In this document: positions 8,615 to 20,483 of the stretch, piece after piece | Position numbering within the stretch: the first letter of the stretch is position 1 | How the letters are laid out: each line of letters opens with the position of its first letter | Source of the DNA: Albifimbria verrucaria | Lineage: Eukaryota; Ascomycota; Sordariomycetes; Hypocreales; Stachybotryaceae | Reading direction: 5' to 3' | Assembly (NCBI GenBank): GCA_020081605.1 | Contig: JAHREC010000020.1 | Span: forward strand, 1-64,000 | Length of the DNA: 64,000 bases | The notes under the pieces: model-generated | Told to the model about the DNA's origin: nothing | Databases searched by the model: none | The model's input: only the letters and a program-made list of their open reading frames with translations | Program-made: the position numbers and the translations under genes

Positions 8615-9745
8615 TTGCTACTTTTACAGGCCTGTGCAAGCAAAATGCCAACTCGAGTAGCAGTATCAGAATCCCTTCATTCAATAACAAGCAGAAACCT
8701 CAAATCTTCTGCTTTAGACGACTTATCATGCCAGGGGTTCCCGAGCAATAAACAGCTCCAAACCCTTGTGTTGAGGTGTTCCAGAAAGCGGCTGCGCGTG
8801 GCGGTAGGCAGCTACATGCCTTCGATGAGCAGACGATGTCCCGCCACTGTACACTCATTCCGATCATCAGTGTCTTCAGCTGCAGACAAGGGTGTCCTCG
8901 GGACTTCGCAGGCTCTGGAAACTAACCTTTGGGCTCCAGAAAAGACCCTTGATGATTTGAACGATGAGGATAGAGAAAGCGGTTACAACACTGGTGATGA
9001 TGATGAAAGCGATGATGAGGATGAAAGTAGCCGTCCTTGGATAGAAAGAAAACCCAATGCACGCTGTTTAGGGCCTGGTCAACACTGGGCTTCCGCACGA
9101 ATGACCCGCATCCTACACCGCATGAGTCTCGAAGGATGCCAGAAAGGAACAACTACCAGTAGTTGGAGACATCTCTCAATCGCAATCAGACGGCGTGACT
9201 TTTATACCGGCACGACAGCCCATGTTGCTCTGACAAGAGCAACAGATGGAACTACGGCAGCGACAGCGATAGCGAAACGGATCAGGATAGCATCTGGGAT
9301 GCTCAAGTGTGCCACGCATCCTTGACTGTGGGCTATAAATACGGCAGGCTCATCACAGAAGGATGCCTTGAGACGAATGAACGACGTGTCAGCTTCCGAT
9401 TCATCAGTGAGGAGTGGCATCGTCTCTTTGGGTTCCCATCCGAGTCAACGGGTTTGGAGAAGATCTCATGCCAGGACGTAAATGGAAAACACCATCTCTG
9501 CATTGCGAGGCGATGAAGAACCTATAGTTGAGACGATGGAGGACCCTTCGGCGAATCAACATCGACCAGGAGCTGTGTCGTCTGTACGGAGACCATGCCC
9601 AGTGTCACGGCAAACAATGGGAAGCGGTCGACGCGATCATGATGAACAAAAGCCCTGTCCTCGTGGTCATGGAAATGGGGGTTGAAAAGAGCCTCTGTTT
9701 TATGCTGCCCGTGGCCAGCTGCCCTACTGTACCAAGTGCCGCTTG
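8615..9745 (+). pseudogene. RecQ-type telomere-linked helicase relic (pre-helicase region and first helicase motif)
   Basis: From about 9290 one frame reads WDAQVCHASLTVGYKYGRLI followed by VSFRFISEEWHRLFGF, like the 'QAGHS...YGR...WHRFL' block just upstream of the helicase in fungal TLH proteins. In another frame from 9515 comes RMRRWRTLRRINIDQELCRL then GKQWEAVDAIM and SPVLVVMEMGVEKSLCFMLP, i.e. the RecQ Q-motif region and Walker A. The Walker A is degenerate (expected G-T-G-A-G-K-S; here E-M-G-V-E-K-S). Similarity ends at 9745, before the DEAD box. The upstream 8615-9290 frame, with its acidic run near 9000, is probably the central region. TLH genes are usually subtelomeric. Stops and frame changes make this non-functional. 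Confidence 0.68.
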
Positions 9746-9749
9746 TAAT

Positions 9750-10085
9750 GTTAAATTCCACACTTTTCGTCCGTGCGTCTTCCACCATATGCTCATGCAC
9801 TGACCAAATGAATATACCGGAAATGGCTAGGTCAAAGACCAAGCCGGAAATAACTAAAGAAGCGTCGAGTGCATGAGTGTCAGTACCTAGTTTAAACCTA
9901 GTTCTCAATGGATAAAAATAAACAGAGTCCTCCAAGGATGAGGAAAGTGGGCGCGAGCAATCTAAAAGACATATCCAATTAAACAGCTCGCGTACAGTTA
10001 CCCCAGTCACCAAGAAGAAAGGTGCCAATACCTGCCATCCATCATGCTCGGCGCGAGGAGATCTGCCCATACCCATGGCCGGCAA
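9750..10085 (-). CDS. Hypothetical membrane protein, fragment
   Basis: A minus-strand frame from an ATG at 10085 contains two hydrophobic segments (VLAPFFLVTGVTVRELFNWI; LVISGLVFDLAISGIFIW). The frame runs on below 9750 but there it overlaps the better supported helicase relic on the other strand. I do not recognise the family. Minus-strand frames at 10149-10895 could be upstream exons, but no splice chain was resolved. Confidence 0.35.
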
Positions 10086-10148
10086 TGGACTTATTGGGCA
10101 AGCTCCATTATATGTCGAATATGAGACTCATGCCTTGATCCGCTGCAG

Positions 10149-10895
10149 TCAATAACGATATTTCATGCTTGTTTCGCGTCTCATTTCCTTAACAAAACTT
10201 AGAAACAACCAAGGATGAAAAGCATTGTCCATAAAGGGATATTGGCGGCATATGTTAGTTATCTGAAGCATCGAGGTTGTCGGCTGCACAATGGTTGATG
10301 GTTGATGCATTTCAGCTGATGGCGAGACTTTTCTGAGGCTAAGGTCCAGTGTACGACGTATTGTCATCTTAGCCAAGATGCGATCGATTTCGGTGTTCTG
10401 GGACCATGCAAGCTCTAGCTTACCAATGGCCCGAATTCCAGGAGAGCTTGCTGTTCCCACTAATGAACCTGAAGGGCGACCTAAGCTTGGAGGAACATAC
10501 AGAAGGAGCCCTTGCGGTAGAGTAAGTCCCGCGATTCGATGCGCAAAATGAAGCAATCCTATCTAGACCACATATACTGGATACGACTGTAGGCTCATTC
10601 TCGGAATTAAGAAGCCCAGTCAAGAGCTCATGATAGAGATCTGGACATTGTTCGTTTGATAGTGGTCGCCGCCGGTATATCTTCGAAGTCCCTACGTGGC
10701 TCAACCTTGGAGGCATCGCGTGGTTCTGTCCTTGCTGATGCGAAAACTGTATGTTTTTTCTCTCATGATCAATGTTTGGGTGAGTTGCCCGTAAATGGCT
10801 CGCGATACTGCTTCTTGAGTGCCACTCTTCATTCCTGGTCCTTCATGTGGTCTAAATATGACGCAAAATTGCTTCCTATACCTTCTTGATTTCAA
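10149..10895 (-). other. Possible exons of an unrecognised minus-strand gene
   Basis: Three overlapping minus-strand frames of 64-135 codons show protein-like stretches (for example PHEGPGMKSGTQEAVSRAIY at the 5' end, DLYHELLTGLLNSENEPT in the middle, and YPFMDNAFHPWLFLSFVKEM at the 3' end). They may be exons of one gene also including 9750-10085. No family recognised, no splice sites confirmed. Confidence 0.25.
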
Positions 10896-10899
10896 GACT

Positions 10900-12830
10900 T
10901 ATAGTGACGGAAGACAGCCACAGACGTCTCCGATAAATATTACTTGGGCTTTCGTCTCCTTGATTGTTGGAAAGTGCCAAGCATAGCCGAGTCAGTTCTC
11001 AATACTAGTTACTAAGTACAAGTTGATGCCCTCCGCATTGAGGTCGTTTTGCCAATAAAATGCTAGCCTGCTTCATTATCTTCACTCGATACTGTGGGAG
11101 CCAATGTCCCGTGTCAGATGTACCCTGTCTAATTTAGACTTGACTCAAGAGCTCCATAACGGGCAATGCTTTTGCCTCTGATCCATGACTTTGCATAAAT
11201 TACAATGTCTTAATTAATCATTCCAGGAATGCCAACAGAGTTTCTTACGAGACATATGTATCATCGAGGTACAAAGTTTATGCTCTGGCTGTTGGAGGAA
11301 TTATTGACATGTCTTCATCGTAAGCATACTTCGTTGAGATCTTGTGGTATCACCCTCTCACCGGTAATTCTAACGAATTTTTAGAAAATGGTTCAGATAG
11401 TGAACAGTGGTCTCTTCGTAGTTGGTGTTTCCTCCCTAAATAGGGGATGTTTTTAGTGCCCTGCTAGATCCCGTATCTGGCTCGGTGTTGTCGCCAACCC
11501 TTCCCATCAAATCGCCTGGTTCAACTCGTGCCCGGCCGATACTTTCACTGAACACATGGTCCGAGCAACCAAGCTCAGCCACGTGCCTCTAAACTCTGTC
11601 AATTCTGCCATTTGTGGTATCTTACTGTTTCTATGACAATCCATTTTTTTGCCAGGATGATCAGCCAAAAATGACCATGCTAATCACAAAATCATTACCC
11701 ACCAGCGACCTGTTGTTCGGCCAAGAGTGGCTACGTCGCTAAAGAGACCACTCTTCGCTTGCGTGTATAAATGGGCAATTTAGAGTGTTTCTTAAAATAT
11801 TGGGCACCCTTAAGCCTTAATAGTTCGCATGCTGAATGGGACGGGTATGCAGCACCACCCTTCCCTTCCCCTCCCGGGAGGCTAGAACCAGGTGGTGTAC
11901 AAATCTGGTATATTGCGTTTCTAGGGTAAGACATAGTAAAGATTTGGGTTCGGATCGGTCGCAACGACTCTAGTGCACAGCACTAGACTGATATTGCCTT
12001 GCACACACAGGGACAATTTCATTCTTGTGTTCCAGGTACCTGGTCAGTTTGAACTTGCTGACCTGATTAACCATACTTTTTACACATGCCAAAGCCTAAG
12101 GAGGAAAGCATTTCATCCTTATTGCTTCTGCATTGAGTTTCCAACCATGAAGAGAAAAGCAGATTCTAAGGTCGGTAATCAAGAGAAATACAAATATCTA
12201 CACCCAAGCATGTATCATGTGATTTACTGCCTGATCGATATGTACAAAGCATACGATAGATGTGGGAGAGCGCCATGCATATAATCATAGCCGAGCGTCC
12301 GGATCAGAGAGATAGATGCTAATGGATTTCATGAGCACAATTTGCCGTTGTATCACTGAAAGAGCCTTTTATGCAGGGCTAAAAAGCTGCTGCAATTACA
12401 TATATCTTGATGATGTTATGTGAATGTAACTAAAACATCAGTCAGTGATGTCATCGCGCAAATAGCATACGAGTCAATGTGTCCTGAAACAAAAGGTGGT
12501 CCAGACATGGAAGTGTCAACTTGGCCATTTCACTTTATACTTTGCCCCTCTTTCCGTTTCTGCTTCAGTCTTCTCAGTAATTCTAAGTTGTACTCTTCCG
12601 CCACCGAGTTAATATCCTCTAGATTATCCCGCGTTCCGTCCATCCACCATTCCAGTCATTAATTCTCGGCTTCATGGCGACCCTTGTTCTCAGCACCCTA
12701 CCACTTCGCTACAGCTTTGTATCAAACAACCACGAACATTGATAACCCAATACTTTTCTCGTTTCCGCCACTTAATTCCATGGCTTGGATTCGGGTTCCT
12801 CTCTGCTGGATAAAACAGACCCTTCGTCTC
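10900..12830. other. Long stretch without a supported gene
   Basis: Frames of 77-103 codons occur (for example 11973-12284, 12420-12662) but show no motif or splice structure. It may contain upstream regulatory sequence and untranslated 5' exons of the wc-1-like gene. I see no tRNA, repeat array or transposon terminus. Confidence 0.4.
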
Positions 12831-12837
12831 TTGTGTT

Positions 12838-15580
12838 TCTATCACCCATTCACACTACAGGGCTTGGTCGCATGTAGCATTAGCAGGAACACCAACACCT
12901 CCAGAATAAGAAACCCAGTACGATTAGAGGAGCATAGTCGGTTTTGACTCAACGCCGTTCACGCAATCCTTTGTGTCCACCATATACTCTGACCCTAGCA
13001 CGCTGAGCTCAATGGACTCTCTTGACGACATACTAAACGACCAGCAGGTTGAGAGGAGGCATCGACGCAGCATGCCGCAGCATTACGTTAATGAAATGGC
13101 ATATCGCCGACCGCAATATGGAATACCTGCTATCAACATTGGCGATATGACAGCCAAGAACAGAGTCGATATTGACAGCGCCCTAGGTGACTTCCAGTTC
13201 AGCCCAGTCAAACCTACCACGTTCTCTATCTTTGATATCTCCTGCCTGGATATGTCCATCCAGCTGGGCAGCCAACTTACTGACGACAATATTTATTCCG
13301 CCACGTCACCCCTTGGATGGGTAGCATGATCTCTTCGTCATCCGCCGACAGAAATACGAGGTTTACGTCAGAAGGCGCATCCGTTGAGCGGCATATATCA
13401 TTTCCCGTGAACGCTACATCAGAAGCATTGATTGACATGGATGCCCCGGTCTCATGGAACCAGACTGAGACATGGGCTCAGGACTTCTCAATGGACATGA
13501 ATCCTGTAAGAACCGCTGGAACGATGAACAATGCAGAAAAAGACATTTTGTACCACCAACAACACACCCGCTCCAAGCCCGTATCAACCGAGGTTCAATC
13601 TGACTCATTTAGTATTAACAACAAACCATGTGGGTTCAATAATCGATTGGCACCTTCTCTCTTGGTACCCTCGCCCGGCTCCATAGGCTCACTGCAGCGT
13701 GGAAATACTCCCATTGTGGTCCGGCAGAGCTCTACGTCTGACAGAATGACTTCAGCCACGACTACGACCCGGTACAGGAACAAAGAAAATATTTTCGACT
13801 ACTTGACGAGCGGATTTGACGTGGCGAAGGCCTTATGGCTTGTTACAACCCGGAAAGATCCACAAATCGACCTTGGACCTGTGGATTTATCTTGCGCCTT
13901 CGTCATCTGCGACGTCGACATGGATGATTGCCCCATCGTTCATGTTTCCGACAACTTCCAAAGGTTGACAGGTTACAGCCGACACGAGGTTATCGGCCAA
14001 AATTGTCGTTTTCTCCAAGCACCGAGTGGAAACGTTGAAGCTGGTTCAAAACGAGGGTTTACAGACGATAGCACTCTCTACCACCTAAAGAAGATGATTC
14101 ACCAAGGCCTTGAGGTACAACAGAGCATAGTCAATTACCGAAAAGATGGCAAACCTTTCCTGAACCTCCTGACTTTGATACCAATTTCCTGGGATACCAA
14201 AGACATCCGTTACTTTATCGGATTCCAGGTTGATATTGTTGAACGCCCTGAAACCAAATCTGGCCAGGAGTGGGACAATCTCAATATCAGTTACATACTC
14301 AGCCACATCAGTCAGTCCATTTGGACGCCAACCACCTCGGGTCAGTGGGGACTGGAAAGGGGCCAGACACTGGACATTGATGATGGTTCAACGCTTTTTC
14401 CAAACCCTCATCCTGAAGGTCCAGTGTCTGATCTACATGGGCAGTTGTGTAATAAGATGCTATTTGGAACCACTGGCCATGTGGTGCATGTCTTATCTTC
14501 GAAGGGTATTTTCCTCTACCTTTCACCAGCATGCAAGCAAGTTCTTGAGTACAGTGTCACGGAGCTCGTGGGTCAATCACTTTCCTTCGTCTGTCACCCA
14601 TACGATATTGTACCTGTTACTCGTGAACTCAAGAACACGGCTACAGGAAATCCTGTCAATGTAACGTTTAGAATCCGCAGAAAGAACAGCGGCTATACCT
14701 GGTTTGAAAGTTACGGATCATTGTTATCTGAGAAAAGCAATGGCCGCAAGTGCATCCTACTAGTAGGCCGCAAGCGCCCCGTCTTCTCGCTCAGTCGGCA
14801 AAATTTGGAAGCAAACGGCGGCATTAGTGATTCCGAATTATGGACGAAGATATCCATCTCAGGCATGTTCCTCTTTGTATCATCCAATATCAAAGCCCTT
14901 CTAGGCTGGCAGCCAGAAACCCTGATTGGTACAAGCATGCAAGATCTGATGCAGAAAAAGTCATGGTTGGGTTTTAGGCGTTCGATCGAGCAAGCCAGCA
15001 AGGATAAAATTGTCGCTTGCAAGCATGAAGTTAAGAACCGCCGGAATCAGGTCCTACAAGCACGGACAACTTTTTATCCTGGGGATGTAGTAGACGGACG
15101 GAACCCCTCGTTCCTTCTTGCTCAGACACAATTAATCAAGGCTTCCACCAGAAAAATCGCTTCAACGAACAGTACTGAGGGTGAACCAGGTGTCACGATG
15201 CCGAAGAGCAGTTCGCACGTATGTGTTACCGGCCTCGTGCCACAGCCAGCAGTCGGGGTCCTCAGTTCAGGTGTGCACGATATAGCCTTGGCGTCCGAAG
15301 ACAACGTGTTTGACGAGTTGCGGCCCACAAAAAGCTCCAATTGGCAATTCGAGTTAAGACAGCTAGAGAAAATAACCGCATTCTTGTGGAAGAACTCGGG
15401 AAATTATTGGCCAACAAGAAGAAACATAAAAAGAGGAAGAGAGTCGGTAATATCATGCGTGGCTGTGACAATTGTCATACCCAGAACACACCTGAATGGC
15501 GAAGAGGACCGAGCGGGCAGAGAGACCTGTGCAACAGCTGTGGCTTGCGCTGGGTCAAACAAGCAAAGAACCTCCTTTGA
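12838..15580 (+). pseudogene. wc-1/lreA-like: White Collar-1 type blue-light receptor/GATA factor, frameshifted
   Basis: The N-terminal part (about 12931-13325) reads FDSTPFTQSFVSTIYSDPST and MPQHYVNEMAYRRPQYG. The main 781-codon frame from 13317 holds the LOV domain (about 13880-14250) with the flavin-binding signature GQNCRFLQ, whose photoactive cysteine codon is 14004-14006, and RYFIGFQVDIVERPE. A second PAS (about 14440-14760) and third PAS (14840-15130) follow. In another frame a Lys/Arg-rich NLS-like run and a GATA finger [20 protein letters not shown], then DLCNSC (CX2CX18CX2C), lie at 15464-15541. WC-1 pairs with WC-2 and FRQ and activates light-responsive genes. Damage: two in-frame stops (about 12907 and 12925), a -1 shift near 13310-13325 and a -1 shift in an A run (15369-15372) before the finger. 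The finger frame ends soon after WVKQ. The core is so well kept that decay is recent or the breaks are sequence errors. Confidence 0.88.
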
Positions 15581-15699
15581 TCTGGGCTGCGTCGATATCC
15601 GAGCTAACACATCACTATTCTGGTCAGTTTCCTCTTCGCAAGTCATACTGTGGTTTCCATGAACATGCAAAACAAAGGATCTGCATCCTCGATACACAC

Positions 15700-16140
15700 A
15701 CCTTCATTAATTAAGGAGACTTGACTGATACGGCCACACAACAAAAGACTATTACAAGTGGGGTAGTTAGCCTCACTTCACTTCACACGATTTTTGGGAT
15801 GAGTTGACAGCGTGGAGTCGATGCCACCCTGAATGAAAAAGGTATAGATGAGAACGGTCTTATGTCAAGAAGTGGACACAAGGGGTCCCAGAACTAGAAC
15901 ACATACTCTATAAACAAATGTCAGTACTGTATAATCAGACTGCAGTCTAAAGCTACAGTACCCAAGCAGAGCCTCTTACTGCTTTCGAAACATTTAACCA
16001 ACGTGCATGTATATTCAATCAAGGATACTTGACTTCTATGCATGAATCATAAGCTGATTGTTGAACAATGCGTTTGCTTATTTGTTTCATTCTCAAACCT
16101 GTCACTATAAGAATAGGTGCATGTCAGTTTTCTGAGTATG
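15700..16140. other. Intergenic downstream of the wc-1-like gene
   Basis: AT-rich, no coding signal seen. Confidence 0.45.
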
Positions 16141-16147
16141 GTTTCCT

Positions 16148-17087
16148 GTGATCCTCGCCGTCGGTGCTTCTGTGACGCTTTTTGCTGCAACTCTGAGTCG
16201 CATCACACATCAAAGGCTGTATCTCTCCCGCCACAACACTCAGAATGTATCTCTGAAATTAGTGACCATTGATAACATCGATGATAAGATCTTTGACTTC
16301 AGGTCTGACACCGACGTGAAGAATGACAGCATCACCACGGCAGACCTCAAGCTTGCCGAGAGTTACAACATTAGCATCTTCGGTTTCTACTGGGCGGACT
16401 TTAAAAGCAATGACCGCCGCTGTTCCTTGGAAGTTCGGCTGGGTCTCCAACTCTCTTAATACTATCGATATAAAACATCTTATCATCGGACTCGATCCAA
16501 ATTAATTTTCCCAAGGAGCTCAGCAGTGCCATGAAGACTTCCATTCGCATTTTCAAGTGGACATAGCTGTCTACCATCATAAATCTTATCCCATTTTGGA
16601 ATTGAAGTGATAGTTGGTATCATCAACAATTTTGTCGCATGATTTCCTGCGTCACATGCATTACATCATCCGTCGGCACCCATTTAGTCGGAGTTGCGGC
16701 CTCATTAACAACTTCACAAGCTGTAATTGCTGTCGGGGCTATCGGGGCAACTAGCAAGTGATATGGTGCCCACGGGCCACATTCAACAATGGCTAATTGG
16801 CTAACATCTGGTTGGGTTTCGCTTACGCCCTGGGTGCCGGTCTCTCAACTGTCTTCACCATCTTCTGCTGTACGATGGTTGACAGAGTCTACTCTTTCGT
16901 CGCCAATTTTATTGCAACTATGCTGCAGTTCATGACTACCCACAAGGTTTGCGCAGGAGGAGTTTGCTCGAAGCAACTTCAAGTACGAGTCAACGGTCTC
17001 GAAGTCCAGATGGTCATTTTGCCCAGACGTAACGTCGACGACATGGTGAATCATACATCTGGAGATGGGGATGATCATATCGACTAA
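16148..17087 (+). pseudogene. Sur7/PalI-like membrane protein, decayed
   Basis: The first frame (16148-16459) starts with a hydrophobic helix (ILAVGASVTLFAATLSRI) and ends with LAESYNISIFGFYWADFKSN and a cysteine, resembling the 'L...YT..LW.YC....CS' extracellular loop of Sur7-family four-helix cortical patch (eisosome-associated) proteins. The second frame (16797-17087) reads LANIWLGFAYALGAGLSTVF then TIFCCTMV, like the last helix of that family ('...ALGAGLFWLFSICCC'). Between them the middle helices are not open in one frame. Spacing is right for the family but identity is modest; another tetraspan family is possible. Confidence 0.42.
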
Positions 17088-17089
17088 AA

Positions 17090-18300
17090 ACGTATTCATC
17101 TGCACCCATCATGATAAGCTCTGTATATGTGCGGTGCTTCAGTGATTGCCTCTTGACGTGTAACTGTCACAACCTTAAAAGATTCAACCCGGTTTTAGAC
17201 TTTAAGCCTCCTACAACATACGGCGCTCACATGGGTCTATTACATCCATTTGGAAAATTTTGGATTCCATCTTCAAACTCTTACGTAACATATTGACGCT
17301 TACGTAGGTATTTCCGGTGGTAGATTGGTAGTAGCCGATGATGGACTCAATATCATGTGTGGCCTGGCCATCGGAGGTGGAGCGGCTCCTTCACGAAAGG
17401 CATCCACATCACTTGTCAAGAATTAGACCTTCACCCGCTTCATCAAGGATGGTTCTTATGAGTCATTAGAGTGCCTTAATGATACTCTATGTCCAAGAGA
17501 GCGTTTAGGGCATTATTGTCAAAGGGCCGATTACCAGGCCCATATGCCTGAAAAGCATGAAGTGCCCGATAGCGGAGAGTCGTGTTGTAAGTTACTTGAA
17601 AAGTGGCTACTCATAAGGAACCGTCTGGCCCCTTGTGGGTTCTGGAGCTGTGGTCATCAAAAATGTCCTGCCATATCGGTTACAGTGGGCTCCAAACTAG
17701 GGCAGCAAAAATGTTGCGGACAGTCGGGAAGAGCGGGCCGATGTAAAGACTTCCGTATGGAGGCATACAGTTTTACGTTAATAATGGCGCCCATGACAGC
17801 CTACACTAGGAGACCGGCAATGCATGACCTGCTTAAGAACAGACTCATGTTATAGCATGCGTATTGCTCCTTTGATGATTTTTAATGATCTCCTTTGGTT
17901 GATCATGAAGAGTAGCAAACAGAGGTGGGCACTATCTGCAATGCCAACACTAGTCCCTGAAGCCCTGCCGCGTGAACCGGGAATATCGTGGACGCCCCAT
18001 TCTCTCTCCAGTAAGGAAACGATTAATCTGATGCTTAGATGCTATTGCAGGTAGTCTGATATAGCCGTTAATGGTCAATATCGTGCCCATCATTTATATT
18101 ATTCGGAGAATCCGACATTAGCTTGCACACTGAAGTCCTACTAGGACTTTCTCGTACCGTTTCGCGTGAATCAATCCACAGACGTTGCAAAGAATATGCA
18201 TGCCGTCTGGGCTCGTTCGCCACTTGGGCGTATCATCGGCCTGACAAACGTCGCAGGCAAGATCGAATGGCCTTTTCTATACGACTAATGGTAAGCCTCA
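17090..18300. other. No recognised gene
   Basis: Several plus-strand frames (17111-17296, 17544-17855, 17824-18054) are open but lack any recognisable motif. I cannot assign this stretch. Confidence 0.35.
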
Positions 18301-18302
18301 TC

Positions 18303-18853
18303 CTAGGATACCTCAAGAGCCATTCCCGTCGCTGGGCGTACCCTCTTTCTGTATTTGATCTCTCTGGGATCGTAGCCATGCTTCGCTGTAGGTTGAGGTT
18401 CTGGCTGAACTGTGCGTTCTTGCTGCTTCTGGAGAGCGACAATCTTATCTAAGTTAAATAGGATACTCCCGGACAGGTTGGACATGATTTCTAGTCTGGT
18501 CTCCTCATTATGTACCGTATTCAACGAAATTCTGGAGTAATCAGGGAAAGATTCAGCAAAGCAAGCGAGGTCTTCAATATTGTGCCTGATCTAGTGATGA
18601 TACGCAGGTCGAGTTAGCTGAAGTGAACCATGATATACTGCAGCAAGTAGATCTCAATTAGTCAGCATCGTACCTCTTCCCAGATTTCTGCTTGTAGCAT
18701 TGCATTCAAGGAGAATTCGTGCATCCCGCGAGCGTCGCAATCCACCTTCAGACCCTCGATGGGGCTGACGCTTGGAATTCGTATATTGGTCGACATAGAT
18801 ATGCCTTGAAGATAATCCCAGATATCTCCTGGGCAGTAAATCTCGCCGGCGCA
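18303..18853 (-). CDS. Unknown protein, two phase-matched exons
   Basis: An exon from 18853 to 18674 is exactly 60 codons (begins CAGEIYCPGDIWDYLQGISM, ends LNAMLQAEIWEE). It is preceded by a 3' splice site (TTGCAG at 18859-18854) and followed by GTACGA. After an 83-nt intron (18673-18591, ending ACTAG) the next exon starts at 18590 in phase 0 with IRHNIEDLACFAESFPDYSR and stays open to a stop at 18303, passing EIMSNLSGSILFNLDKIVAL and a Gln/Pro-rich stretch. The exact phase match supports a real gene. An acidic N-terminal half and a basic C-terminal end are visible. I know no family for it. An upstream exon must exist; 18901-19365 on the same strand, with an intron-like GTACGC...TTTTCAG (about 19144-19055), is a candidate. 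Confidence 0.6.
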
Positions 18854-18900
18854 CTGCAATAAAGGTGCTATGTGAACACGTAACTTGCTGTGTCAAGTCT

Positions 18901-19365
18901 CTAGAATGTGGTGCAGCCTGAGCATGACGGTGACGAGAATGACATTGATGACATGGGTAATAACGTTGAGATCATGCAGTGCGATGGCAAGATGCAGCGT
19001 ATAATAAGGAGGTGAGGAGGTGACAAATATGCGGATTGGCAGAAACTCTCAGGGCTCTGAAAATAAATTAGAAAGAGTCCAAGTGGAATGTTATGACGTA
19101 ATGATTGTATCCACAAGACCCTGAATCCAAGTGACACTAGCGTACCGTCATAAGGACGTAGATCCTTACTGAAAGTGCCAAGCTTTCCCTGGCACGCAAC
19201 AAGAGGGTGTTCCTCATGGCCAAGACAAATACAAAGCAACGGAGCAAATACAAAGCATCGGAGCGGGGCTATACGGATTAATTCCTGGAGCGAGCCTCGG
19301 CTGCTTCCGTAATCCGCGACTACAACCAAGGAAAGAAATGAGCTGGAATTGAGAGCATTCATCAA
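18901..19365 (-). other. Possible upstream exons of the 18.3-18.85 kb gene
   Basis: The minus strand has an open frame with VACQGKLGTFSKDLRPYDG ending at a GTACGC site and, about 90 nt later, a good acceptor preceded by a pyrimidine stretch (CTTTCTAATTTATTTTCAG). The sequence after it can read LHDLNVITHVINVILVTVML, a likely membrane helix. The junction into the exon at 18853 was not resolved. Confidence 0.3.
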
Positions 19366-19492
19366 TTATGATGGAGAAGTCTGCTTTCGCACACACAACA
19401 TTATTCCCTACAGAAATTTTAGGAAAAGGGTAATGGAACAGCCTCTGGGTTCACGTCTGATCAGGCTGGTAGATTTAAGACAAGAACATTCA

Positions 19493-19687
19493 ATGGAGGA
19501 GCGTGAGAGCAGCCGGAGGAGTAATCAGAGTCGCTCAAGCTCCACCAAGGTCGGGATTCTTAAGGCCCGGTCCACGTCCGGGATAATACAGAGTTCTCGA
19601 CTCTCTAAACGGAGTCGTGCTCCCGAAGTTATCGTATCTTATGCTTGCACTGAATGTCGCAAAAAGCGCGCAAACGTAATCAACTGA
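19493..19687 (+). pseudogene. Zn2Cys6 transcription factor, 5' fragment
   Basis: From the ATG at 19493 the protein is Ser/Arg-rich (MEERESSRRSNQSRSSSTK) and reaches VSYACTECRKKRA, the first half of a binuclear zinc cluster ('ACxxCRxRKxKC'), then stops at 19687 before the third cysteine. Either an intron begins at the GTAATC just after (about 19674) or the gene is broken. I could not find the second half of the cluster within 300 bases. Confidence 0.45.
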
Positions 19688-19859
19688 GCAATGGTCGTAA
19701 TCTGGATCGAGACTTCCATAGAGAACATAAGTATAGGCCCGGCACCCCATCAGTGACAGCGTCAGGAATATCGTCAACAAAGCTCGTCCACCTACTTCCG
19801 TCATGTGTTGTTAATCTCCCTTTGAGCATTGCGATCTGCTCTTTGCGCTAGCTCTAGAA

Positions 19860-20480
19860 GTCAAAGCATCTCTCCCCACTGCCTGGGCTTGTAAGTGTAG
19901 ATTTCAAACGTTGCGATTCGCGACTTTGATTTTATGGCATAAATGTTGGGAAATCCAGGTCTGTGACATTTTGATGCGATACTCGAGCCGGCCTACAATG
20001 CTGATGAAGTCTGAGTTGATTTCAGGCAGGATATTTGGCGGAGGAAAGCAGCGTAAGCACAAAGCTGAGTCACACGAAGGAAGAGCCACAGAGTGAGCGA
20101 CTCGACAGTGTTCGGCGGAGATTCCGTAGCGATTCGGCTACAATCTGAGGGTGCAATATCATGTACGTGTTTGTTGGTAGGTTCTTGAAAAAATTCTTGC
20201 AGACAACTGCTAGGGTCGCGATACCGTAGCAATGTTTCGCATTACTGGAGGCGGGTCGCTATAGTGCTTGTTTGAGACGTATTGGCGGTGCTCTTCCTTA
20301 TAGCTAGATGCTTTTCGATCTCAGAAATAGAAGTGTCACAGAAGGATCCGCTAGTAGCGCAGTTGACCTAGCAATGCAAAGACCGATTATCATGGGGATA
20401 TATGTGCTCATGGAGAGCAAAAGCCCGGAGCATCATTGGGGAGAATGTTCTGAGCATAAGTAGGAGAATTTAAATGGGTA
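19860..20480. other. No recognised gene
   Basis: Small overlapping frames only; nothing recognisable. Confidence 0.4.
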
Positions 20481-20483
20481 GAC

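Noticed and set aside
8615..9325. 236-codon plus-strand frame as an intact gene
   Set aside because: Its composition is uneven and the clear helicase homology sits in other frames, so it is treated as part of the helicase relic.
9522..9745. Minus-strand frame over the helicase relic
   Set aside because: Overlaps the strongly matching plus-strand RecQ segment; only the part above 9750 is kept as a possible gene.
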